DNA of 64,000 nucleotides, taken from contig JAUTDP010000008.1 in assembly GCA_033439795.1 (NCBI GenBank), forward strand, positions 1,612,001 through 1,676,000, read 5' to 3'. Source of the DNA: Sordaria brevicollis. Its lineage: Eukaryota > Ascomycota > Sordariomycetes > Sordariales > Sordariaceae. A model generated the notes under the pieces. It was not told where the DNA came from, made no database searches, and was given only the letters and a program-made list of their open reading frames with translations. Positions 38,836-47,853 of the stretch are shown here, piece after piece. Each line of letters starts with the position of its first letter. The stretch's first letter is position 1. The translations under genes were made by a program, and so were the position numbers.

Positions 38836-38870
38836 AGTGTTGCCAGGCAGTGTTGCCAGGCAGTGTTGCC
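38836..38870. repeat. Short tandem repeat, 13-bp unit x 2.7
   Basis: The unit AGTGTTGCCAGGC is repeated exactly twice, followed by a 9-bp partial copy. It lies in the ATG8 upstream region. Confidence 0.9.
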
Positions 38871-39615
38871 TATCGGCCGCGTCCAGTTGGCGCCTGCCCG
38901 CCTGGCTGCGCAGTACTGGTCAAAGGCGCTGGACAGGCCAGGACAAACAGCAGGCGGGTGACCACCAGGCGTGGAGGCGGGGCTGTCCAGATGACTAAAG
39001 CGAGGGACGATGCCCGATTGGGTTTAGCCGTTCCCCAAGTCGGTGAATCAGATGGGTCACTGGCCGTCGCTCACATGGTCAAGCTTAACAAGTCATTGCC
39101 TTTTCAGTGGCATTCCAGGGGCATCTCAAGGCGAAGGGTCAGCTAGGAGCGGTACCTGAACGGTACCTCTTGGCTAGCAGTGGGGCGGCGTGGAGGTACA
39201 TACTTGTAGCGATGACGCAGCACTCCTTCCGCATCTCCTATCTATTAATGTACATTATGTATGTGCTTGTTGTGTGATTGGTACATGATATGGAAGCCAA
39301 CAACTGGAGAAGGATGGAAGGAAGAAACTCAAAGGGCAGGCATTGTAAGCCTCCTTTCCGATCCAAGAACGGCCTCGTGGCCTTGTTCCTTTGGCTTCGT
39401 TGTGAGAAGTGTAGACCGCATTTTACTAAAGACGGGCGGCGTGGACGGCTTGATCGGCTTGGCCAAGGGAATGTCTCGAAACAACTTGCACACTTGTTGA
39501 CCGCTTTGTTCTCCGTTGACACTTATTAAAGACCTAGGGAGGGCCTGTCCATTCAGGCCATGGATGTCACTGTGAAGTCGTCATTCTCTCCGCCTGTTCG
39601 CTCTTAGTCCGTCGT

Positions 39616-39796
39616 TGTTAGTTGCGATAAGATAGGGGACTGTTCAGGTGCCTGCCTATCTTATCCATATCCATGATAGTCTATCGATGAAGCTTCATCC
39701 TGGAGCTCTCCCCGGGACTCCTTATATAAAGTCCGAGCGGAGGTGACCGGTTGCCCCGCCACGAGATCCGGATCCGGGCCTCCGTGTTTGTCAACA
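39616..39796 (+). mobile_element. LTR-like relic (possible solo or truncated LTR)
   Basis: A 181-bp segment starts TGTTAG and ends TCAACA, giving TGTT...AACA ends as in LTRs. It has an 11-bp-arm hairpin just inside the left end and a TATATAAA box at 39723-39730. Eight bases after its end lies TTGGTGTCGG (39803-39812), which partly resembles a Copia-type primer binding site for initiator Met-tRNA. No second LTR, coding remnant or clear target-site duplication was found, so this could be chance. Confidence 0.3.
39626..39665. repeat. Inverted repeat, 11-bp arms, 18-bp spacer
   Basis: Arms GATAAGATAGG (39626-39636) and its exact reverse complement (39655-39665). It contains GATA motifs on both arms, so it could also be a paired site for GATA-type factors. 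Confidence 0.85.
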
Positions 39797-40470
39797 TACA
39801 AGTTGGTGTCGGCCCTCCGTTGGCTCCCGGACTCTAGCAGCACCGAGTGGACAACCTACTGCCGTTGAACTTCGCAGGGTCCGGTTCCCCGTTCTGGCCG
39901 TCCACCCATTGGAGCCGTTGAAATGCAAGGAACACCCGGCGAATGTTCCGTCCTGCCCGCATAGACGCCCCGACGGCACTGCGCAATCATGGCAGCGTGG
40001 TTACAGAGCAGTGTTGACTATCAGCCTGTTCCGGGTATAGCGTCATTTTTGTTATTGCTAGATAGTTGATCCAACCAGTGAACGAGAGTTCGGCTTCGGG
40101 GCCACCACAGGCGGATCCATCTTCCGCTGTCCCCAGCATTGGAGCCGCGGCCGGGCGAATACCCAGCGAAGACTAGACTACCCGCCGAGCCCGAGTTCTC
40201 GATTTCGACAACATCCGATTCTGGACACCACATCAGCCGAGGATCGAGCCTGTCAAATTTCCAGGTTCAGCCTTGCCCTCTAATAACAAATCGACAATTC
40301 GCCAATTCGCATTGTGCTGAACCACAACCGCGGTCCTTCCCGACCCCTCCGTACCTAGATTCTGGGGTGGTGGTCTCATGTCTGCAGACTGAAATCGTTC
40401 GATATCGGGAACTCAACCTTGCTCACCACCCACCACCAAGACTCTACGCCACCACTTATACAACCGGATC

Positions 40471-40479
40471 ATATAAATA
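40471..40479 (+). promoter_or_regulatory. TATA-like box close to the coproporphyrinogen oxidase start
   Basis: ATATAAATA lies only about 13 bp before the first ATG of the downstream gene. If used as a TATA box, transcription would start inside exon 1. It may instead be unused. Confidence 0.3.
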
Positions 40480-40491
40480 GAGACCGTCACG

Positions 40492-41805
40492 ATGGCCTCG
40501 CGTCGGCCTACTCTTCGCCTGCTTGAGCAGTGCAAGACGAATCCCCAATTGAAGACCTTCAACCCCTCCTGGACCCCTCGCAGAGCTGCATCAAGCTTCC
40601 AGAGCTCCGGATCAGCACGTCAAGCTTTCTCGAACTCGCGACGCTACCTCACTTTGGCTGCCGCTGGCTTGGCTGTAGCTTCTACTCTCGGTTACAAGAT
40701 GGTATGCGTCCTCTGTGACTTTGCCATTGGCCTTTAGCTACTACGAACCTTGGCTTACCATATGCTTTGAATACAGGCCGTCGAAGAACCCGTCCGATGT
40801 GATACCCCCAGCCTCGCCGAGCGCGACCAACAGACTAAGCGCGAAAAGGGCGTAAATGATGCCTCACCAATGCGCCTGCGCATGGAGAAGTTTGTCAAGG
40901 AGCAGCAGAAAGAGATTGTCAGAGCGCTAGAACAGGCCGACGGCACACCATTCCGGGTAGACGAGTGGCAGCGCAAGGAAGGTGGTGGTGGCATCACATG
41001 CGTTCTTCAGGACGGCAAGGTGTTTGAAAAGGCCGGTGTCGGTGTGAGCGTTGTCTACGGCACTCTGCCCAAGCCCGCCATTATCAAGATGCGCGCCAAC
41101 CACAAGAACCTCGCCTCGGACGACAACATTCCCGACAGCCTCGAGTTCTTCGCCGCCGGTCTCAGCTTGATCGTCCACCCCAAGAACCCCATGGCCCCGA
41201 CGGTCCACCTCAACTACCGTTACTTCGAGACGGCCAACCCCGACGGCTCCTCGGGCGCGTGGTGGTTCGGCGGCGGCAGCGACCTGACGCCCAGCTACCT
41301 GTTTGACGAGGATGCCATCCAGTTCCACAAGAATCTGAAGGAGGTCTGCGACGCCCACGACAAGACGTACTACCCGCGCTTCAAGAAGTGGTGCGACGAG
41401 TACTTTTACAACAAGCACCGCGGCGAGTCGCGCGGCATCGGCGGCATCTTCTTTGACGACCTGGACGAGACGGTCTCGGACAAGGAGAACACATTTGCGT
41501 TCGTCCAGGACGCGCTCAAGTCGTTTGCGCCCAACTACATCTCCATCATCAACAAGCGCAAGGACATGCCCTTCACCGAGAAGGAGAAGGAGTGGCAGCA
41601 GATTCGCAGGGGCAAGTACGTCGAGTTCAACCTGGTGCACGATCGCGGCACCGCGTTCGGCCTAAACACCCCCGGCGCGCGTGTCGAGAGTATTCTCATG
41701 AGCTTGCCGTTGACGGCGAGGTGGGAGTACATGTATGAGCCCGAGCCCAAGAGCAGGGAGGCGAGGTTGGTTGAGGTGCTCAAGAACCCCAAGGAGTGGG
41801 TATGA
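40492..41805 (+). CDS. HEM13: Coproporphyrinogen III oxidase, oxygen-dependent (HEM13 type)
   Basis: Catalyses oxidative decarboxylation of coproporphyrinogen III to protoporphyrinogen IX in haem synthesis. Two exons (40492-40701, 40777-41805) around a 75-bp GTATGC...CAG intron give 412 aa. Residues 1-70, from exon 1, form an Arg/Ser-rich presequence ending in a hydrophobic segment (YLTLAAAGLAVASTLGYKM), suggesting mitochondrial targeting, as in animal enzymes and unlike the leaderless yeast protein. The catalytic part starts right after the intron: CPOX blocks include TVHLNYRYFE, WWFGGGSDLTPSYLF, ESRGIGGIFFDDLDE, KYVEFNLVHDRGTAFGL and ARVESILMSLPL. The domain is complete to the C-terminus (NPKEWV). 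A TATA-like sequence sits unusually near the first ATG. Confidence 0.96.
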
Positions 41806-42167
41806 TGATGAGAATTTTGTGTTATTTCAATGGTTCTTTTGTATGTATTTTTACGACTTGCATGGTAAATATGGGCTCTATGAGGCGTAAGAAAAAGGAT
41901 GTGTAGACAAAATACCATCAATGGTCTGTCAACTTTGGTTGTGCTCAATTTGAGTGTTGGTTGCCGGTCTGTAAGAAGTTATGCTAGAAATGAGCTTTTG
42001 ACAAATCTCAAAACCGGTCATTGCGTTCACTCAACTTAGACCATTACACCAACTACCAACTAAACGATATTCTTAACATGACTTTAGCGCAATAACAACA
42101 GTCACCGCGTGGTTCGCGAAATCTCATTAATCGTTTACTCTCCGACAGCAATAATCACACAAAAGCG
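41806..42167. other. Intergenic region between HEM13 and the SWIM protein gene
   Basis: 362 bp of 3' and 5' untranslated/promoter sequence for two tandem plus-strand genes. Nothing else recognised. Confidence 0.5.
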
Positions 42168-43352
42168 ATGACCTCACCAACCTCAAATCTCGGGCTTCCC
42201 GACGCGGGCATCGACTTACACCCGCCTGCCTCCAACCAGCGATCTTACCAGCCTCAACCACCAGCAGAAAGCTCATCACCACTATCACAGCCAAATTTAA
42301 CACAAACCTTACCGCCTCTCCACCTCCCTTCATCCCGCCAATTCCTCACCTCCCTCATAACCGCCATCTCCAATATTCCTCTCTTTGACTCGGAACCACC
42401 ACCTACCCACTCTTCCAAACCAGCACCAACGGAGTCATCGGCAGCGGAGGCAGGGAATATTATAGCGGAAGAAGCGAAAAGGAAACAGCTGCTCCAAGTT
42501 CTCAAGGATGAGGGAGAAGGCCAGGAAGCCAAGGCTAGCGTCAAGGGCAAGGCGAATAAAGATCCAGTCAACCCTCTGAAGTTGGTTCCGCCCGAGTATA
42601 GGCATTTGATTATCACGTTACACGTCCTCTTTCCGGGGGTGGTTTTGCCGGCGTTGGAGGTTTTGGAACGGGGGCTGGTCGAACGGTTTGCACTCAGATC
42701 TTCTCTAGTCACCCCTGGAGAGAGAGCAAAGGAAGAACGGATCCAGGAGCAGAAGGAAGAGGGAGATGCGGACGTCACAATGGGAGAGGACGAAGACGCC
42801 GAAGACGGGAACCGAAATCAGATGAAGGAGCCGAAGCCAAATAGGCCACCACAACACCATGGACAACAGGAAAAACGGCTGCCCGAATGCTACTTGGTTC
42901 GGTCTTCACAGTACATCAACAACCACTTCAAGCGAAAACGGAAGAAAACCAGCATGGGTCTTGACGAAGCATTGGACGCGGAGACAACAGGCGGTGAAGC
43001 GGACCGAGAACGACATCAAATACAGCGATACCTAGTCAGCCTGGAAGCGTGGAACTGTACCTGCGCTGCGTTTGCTTTTGCTTGTGTTTCTTTCGACACT
43101 GAGACGGAGATTGATTCAGCGATGGTCATGGAGCAAAATCCAGAAAAGGAAAGAGACAAAGTTGGAAGCGCAGGCTGGACGTTCGGCGGCATGACCCTTT
43201 TTGAGTCCGGAGATCACTCGAGCGTACCGCCCGTTTGTAAACACCTGCTTGCTTGTCTGTTGGCTGATAAGTGGGGAGGTGCTTTGGGAAGGTATGTGAC
43301 GGAAAGGGTGGTTAGTAGGGAGGAGATGGCTGGGGTTGTTGCGGATATATAA
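42168..43352 (+). CDS. SWIM-type zinc-finger protein, Shu2/SWS1-like candidate
   Basis: Intronless 394-aa protein with a C-terminal SWIM zinc-binding signature: Cys297-x-Cys299 (WNCTCAAFAFA) and Cys357-x-His359-x-x-Ala362 (PPVCKHLLACLLADKW). The CxC...CxHxxA form, with Ala three residues after the His, is the hallmark of the SWS1/Shu2 family, which works with Rad51 paralogues in Shu complexes to promote homologous recombination at damaged replication forks. The N-terminal 120 residues are Pro/Ser/Thr-rich. A hydrophobic helix (YRHLIITLHVLFPGVVLPALEVLERG) precedes an acidic insert, then YLVRSSQYI and an RKRKK patch. I infer a recombination role only from the zinc motif; other SWIM families (MULE transposase, MEKK1) lack these surroundings. 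Confidence 0.72.
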   Translation: MTSPTSNLGLPDAGIDLHPPASNQRSYQPQPPAESSSPLSQPNLTQTLPPLHLPSSRQFLTSLITAISNIPLFDSEPPPTHSSKPAPTESSAAEAGNIIAEEAKRKQLLQVLKDEGEGQEAKASVKGKANKDPVNPLKLVPPEYRHLIITLHVLFPGVVLPALEVLERGLVERFALRSSLVTPGERAKEERIQEQKEEGDADVTMGEDEDAEDGNRNQMKEPKPNRPPQHHGQQEKRLPECYLVRSSQYINNHFKRKRKKTSMGLDEALDAETTGGEADRERHQIQRYLVSLEAWNCTCAAFAFACVSFDTETEIDSAMVMEQNPEKERDKVGSAGWTFGGMTLFESGDHSSVPPVCKHLLACLLADKWGGALGRYVTERVVSREEMAGVVADI

Positions 43353-43698
43353 GACGGTCTGCTTGGTGGAGATGTGAGGTCATCAACCTAGTTTCAGGCG
43401 AGAGCTTCTAGAGAGCACATGTTATGTCTCTCTCCTCTCTTCTGTCCCGGCAAAGGGATACCATCACGGTAAATGGACTTGTCAGTTTACTAGTATTATT
43501 AACAGTTTGCTCAAAATACCATTCTCCACCTTGAGCAACTCTTTTCCTCTTTCTATGTGAAAGTGTCTTTCTTATGGTTTTGCTTCGTCCACAAACATGA
43601 TTCATGCTGAATGTGATTGATTTCGTATCATCTACGACCCGGTCTGCTGTCTGTCAGTTCCGCGCTCGCTTCCTCTGCCCTCTTCTAGTTCGTTTCCC
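43353..43698. other. Convergent intergenic region
   Basis: 346 bp between the 3' ends of the SWIM gene and RPN8. Nothing recognised. Confidence 0.5.
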
Positions 43699-44907
43699 TT
43701 ATTTCTTCTTCTCTTTCGGGCTCTCCTTTTCCTTTTCGCCGTTTGCCGCTGGGCTACCCTCCTTCTTGTCCTTTTCACCCTCCTTCTTCTCGCCGTTCTC
43801 GCCTTCCTTCTTCTTGGCGTCGTTCTCCTCTTGCTGCTGCCTGTTTTGGATCTTGTTTTCGATCAGGTCGTGGAAGGCAGTGATGGCGCGGATCAAACTG
43901 CTGAGGTAAATGGCCATGAGCTGGTCGTTGGTCTTGATGCTCATGGCGTGACTGAGCTCGCTGTCGGCGTTGGTGCCAGTAGCGCCTGGGCCGGACTTGG
44001 GCGTCGAGAGGTTGGGGAGTAGGTTGAAGACGTCCTGGAGGTTGCCGAGGATAGCGTGGTTGACGGGAAGCTGACCGTCGAGAACCTTTTGGAGATATGC
44101 TTGGATGTCGCGAAGGCGGTGGTGGAGGCCTTGCAGGGAGCGCATCTGGTTGGTGATACGGGTAGATAGTGTGCCGACGGCTACGTCACGGATGTCGCGA
44201 AGGAGATGCTCGACGCCGATTTCCTCGGCCTCTTCGGCCTCGATAATAGAGGGAGTATGGACGAAGGTCTTGGATGTGGTGGTGCCGTCCTATGATGGTC
44301 AAGCGAGGTTAGCAGCTGTACTTGAGCTGTAGCAAAGTGTCTTTCAGAACACATACATCCTTGATCTCGTCCACGGCAAAGTAGGCATCTGTAGGAACGC
44401 CCGTCTCTTTGGGCTGGACATCGACAATAACGAGAAGAGGGTTGGGGGTATAGCGCTTGAACAGCTCGTTGATGTCGAGATCGGAGGCCCGTAGCTTGGG
44501 GCCGGAGTGGTACCATCCTATTAGCTTCTCGCGCGCATTGACCTTCTTGAACATGTCGTTCATGGACTCGACGTAGTTGTGGTCAAGGAACCAGACTGAG
44601 GGGTCCTTGTCATCCTCCTCGAAGGGAACTGTATCGTCACATTAGAAGCTAGCCAACAACACCTGGGCGCGGGGCAACCAGGCAAGCTTTCGAGAGGTAG
44701 AGCTGGACACTACGCACCGGCGAAACTGTTGGACACGCGAACATTCTTTCCATCATTCTGGCCTAATAGCACGCCGACGACACGTTTGCTCTTGGACTTG
44801 TTGGCTTGGGTACGGTTGTAGTGGTCGACGACCGAAAGTAGGACGAGCGGCGCAACCGACACGCTGCGGTTTACGAGGGAGAGCGTTTCCGCAGTTGTGG
44901 CGGGCAT
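43699..44907 (-). CDS. RPN8: 26S proteasome regulatory lid subunit RPN8 (PSMD7, inactive MPN domain)
   Basis: Lid subunit that forms the MPN heterodimer with the deubiquitinase Rpn11. Three exons (44907-44718, 44628-44357, 44289-43699) give 350 aa, with introns of 89 and 67 bp; the junctions fall in NSFA|VPFEEDD and VDEIKD|DGTT. The MPN domain spans about residues 8-140. Where active JAMM enzymes carry H-x-H-P, this protein has [17 protein letters not shown]: the second metal-binding His is missing, as expected for the catalytically dead Rpn8. The middle includes [14 protein letters not shown] and [18 protein letters not shown]. The tail is a long KEKE-type Lys/Glu stretch. Head to head with the I9 inhibitor gene over a 719-bp region rich in GTAC motifs. 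Confidence 0.97.
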
Positions 44908-45626
44908 GGCGAAGGCTGGGATTCAAGATGTCGTCGAGTTCGTGATGGGTGGCTCTGGTATAGTTTCTGTTGGGCGTGATGGGAGGTCGGGTGGTATTCG
45001 CGGGGCAACAGGTTGTGGGTATGATGTTTCGATTCTCAATGTGTATATCGTCAGTCGTCAGTTGTCAGTGGCCTCGAACTCTCAAGCTGCTGTAGTTGCA
45101 GTGGTCTGGTCTCGCCGTCGTCACTGGCTAGCTGCCTCACTTGCTGGAAGGTGAGTACCCAATCAGGTTAGCGCCTAGTACCTTCAACTTGAGTTGGGCA
45201 GTGGGGCCTCAGCCTTTTGCCCTGTGCCACTGCCGCGGTGACATAACGAAGTTCGAACAAACAGGCCTTATCTAATCAGTAGAGGTACCTGCCCGCCCGG
45301 TACGGCCGTCAAGTACCGCGAACGTACCTTCCGCAGCGCCTGAACTTACAGGGGCTGTTATAGCGACCTTCCTCCTGAGGAAGCTGAGACTGCAAAAGGG
45401 GGGTCTCTTTATGCGCCTGGGTGTTCCTTGGCGCGTGACATGGCACCTTTTTGTCGTTGCGCCTCTGACAGAGGGGATCGGCAGGCATATCTTTAAAGTC
45501 GAGGGGTCCTCCCGCCTTTTAATTCAAGGGAAACCTTTCGTCGTCCATTCATCGTCTGCCCAACAACGTGACGCCATACAGTACTCCAACTAAACATTAC
45601 AGAATATTCCAAAGTCTATCGCAAAA
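44908..45626. promoter_or_regulatory. Divergent promoter region RPN8 / I9 inhibitor, GTAC-rich
   Basis: 719 bp shared between two divergent genes. GTAC occurs six times within 45155-45327 (starts 45155, 45178, 45285, 45300, 45313, 45324), most as GTACC, against under one expected by chance. The factor is unknown. Confidence 0.45.
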
Positions 45627-45969
45627 ATGAAGTTGTTCGGTTTCGTCCTCGGCGCTCTTGCCCTCGTCTCCGGCGCCATCGCCGTTGACATCCAGAAGTC
45701 GGTCATCATCACCTACAAGGAGAACACTCCCGACTCGGTCATCAGGGACGCCAAGAAGGCGATTGTCGATGCTGGTGGTGTCATTACCCACGAGTATACC
45801 CTCATGAAGTATGATCTCTTTGCGCTCACTTTCCGCTCTAGCTGGGTCACTAACAAGTGTGTCTAGGGGGTTCTCTGCCAAGGTTGGCGAAAAGACTCTC
45901 GAGTCGGTTTCCGCTTTCAGCGAGAACTATGCCACGATTGAGGAGGACAAGGTCGTCAACGCGTTGTAA
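45627..45969 (+). CDS. Small peptidase inhibitor I9-domain protein with signal peptide
   Basis: 94-aa protein with a single inhibitor I9 fold, the module otherwise found as the subtilisin propeptide and in the yeast proteinase B inhibitor Pbi2. Two exons (45627-45808, 45867-45969) join around a 58-bp intron with a CTAAC branch site, keeping the conserved block LMKGFSAKV. Residues 1-19 (MKLFGFVLGALALVSGAIA) are a classical signal peptide. The I9 core follows: SVIITYKENTPDSVI, KKAIVDAGGVITHEYTLMKG, and the ending IEEDKVVNAL. It is likely to inhibit or chaperone subtilisin-like proteases in the secretory pathway, vacuole or medium. Yeast Pbi2 is cytosolic and has no leader, so the signal peptide is notable. 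Confidence 0.88.
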
Positions 45970-47853
45970 GCGGCCAGTTCAGTTGATTCTTCTGCGACAC
46001 CCGGGCGAATCGAGATGAAAGATGTTAATCGTGCGACTATCCACAGCGGCATCTAAAATGTAATGACGACGAGGGGCGAGCGAGAGGCAGAAAGCAAAGA
46101 GTTGGAAAGAAATGATACCCAGGTGCAACTGTACTGGGCAGAGTTGTTGCCTTTTACGGACTGTAAGTCATGGTCTTGGCGTTTTTGGAAATGGATTATT
46201 GATGGAGATGGATTGTCATGGTATGAGAACCTCGCGGTATGGGCTTTACGTGCCAGGCTTGAACAAATATCTTTACATGCAATAGATTATGGTTTCATTA
46301 ACCACATGGCCATGAAGCGAGGGTCGGGCTTCAAGGTGTTGGACCTATATTGTCATCCTTCCTTACGATTGTATTTTAGAGTCTTTGTCATCGAGTATCG
46401 GCCCTCCACGACTATGAACCCTCGACTACAAGTACCCAACAACTCATCACCGACTATGCCGCTGACTTGAAGCCATGACTGGATCTTCAGGGGAACAGGA
46501 TGATCCACTGCGGTGAACATGTAGAAGAGTCTCGTCAAACCATGGACTTTCTGCTAACAACAGCCCTGTCCAACAACCTAGCCCAAGACAATGGTCGAAG
46601 CGTCCTCAAAGAGCCTGACATCATCCGATTAAATATCCAAACCGCCCAAGGGACGGATCATGTATGATCAGTGCCATGATGCTCGTATGTTTGCAATGTT
46701 GGTGTAGAGGCACTTGGGTCTTGGGTGCTTTCAGGAACACAGGAACCCGTCATTATCAAACCTGCCCTGATCCCTGAGACTCTCTCCAATGGTGGATGAG
46801 CTGAATCGACATGTTTGAGTGGATTTCAATTGGGAACCTCGACGACCACACAGTTCACACAACGGCGATGCCCCATGCACGCAATTACATCGAATTACAT
46901 TGCCGAAACCAAACTGGAACCCCTGTTTCTCTGCATCTCAGGGCTAATCAGCGATAACGCCCAGTGGTCTACCGCATCTGCTCATTCGATTTGGTTTTAT
47001 CTTCCCCCACTTTTCTCCTAACAACATCTACCGCAGCGTTACATTTTGACCCATAAATTTGGTGGCGGAGCTCTCGGTGACAGACTCAATTGGACGAAAA
47101 GTCTGGGGATAAAACCAAATCGAATGAGTAGATGCGGTATTTGCGTCCAGTCCCTTCCCCGGAGTGCCTGCATAGCGCACCCGATCCCCAAGACGCAACT
47201 GCCCGCCGTATGCCAGTTACGAGACGAGATTCCTCCTCCAACTCCAATTTATGTCCAACCGCGACTCGGGAATTGGACAAGTCAACGAATTCCGGGATTC
47301 TGTTTTGACACAGGATATACAACAACACGAGGATTACTTGCGCACTCGCATAGACATTTTGAGCAACCAAGGCTCTTACCGACCGTCCCAGAGCTCATCT
47401 CATTCATTCACTCATTCTTCATCCCATCTTTACTTTCCCAATATCCGACTTGTCCCGCTGTCTTTGGGCATCTGGTCGCCGCGTTTAATTAGCATCTCCT
47501 GAGAAAAGAAACGACCTCCTCTCAACCTCTCTTCGTCCTACAACCTTCTCTTCTATCTCTCATTCACAACTTTGTACTTTCCACCAACCGCCGCAACACA
47601 CAATCGATTACCGGGCGAACAGTGTGGAATTACTGTATCCGTTTCACGTATACTTCGTGCCGACGTCTTGTATACTACACGCCCTCGGTCAACAACCCCC
47701 GCCTTGTCCGTTGGGTTCCGATTCGCTCCTATCACAAGGCCATATCGACGACACGTTCGCCCGACGTCTCGTCGTTTCCCTCCGACCTCGAACCCTACCA
47801 TCAACACCAAATTGTCCGAACCGTGGGCCCGTCGGGCCTCTTGAGCACCCACG
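45970..47853. other. Intergenic region containing a long inverted repeat
   Basis: About 1.9 kb. The left part is the I9 gene 3' region; 47.5-47.85 kb is a CT-rich leader of the Hook gene. A 32-bp inverted repeat at 46970-47139 is listed separately. An open frame at 46063-46470 lies in the presumed 3' UTR and has no family features. Confidence 0.5.
46970..47139. repeat. 32-bp inverted repeat with 106-bp spacer
   Basis: Arms 46970-47001 and 47108-47139 are reverse complements over 32 bp with a single mismatch. Arm 1 begins TACCGCATCTG and the pairing ends sharply at both sides. The spacer contains a partial third copy of the CATCTACCGC motif near 47026 and the sequence TGGTGGCGGAGC. It could form an RNA hairpin or be the termini of a small non-autonomous element. 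No coding function seen. Confidence 0.85.

Noticed and set aside
47046..47492. 148-codon open frame and a TGGTGGCGGAGC sequence resembling a retroelement primer site
   Set aside because: Non-ATG start, no gag or pol features, and the primer-site match is only partial.
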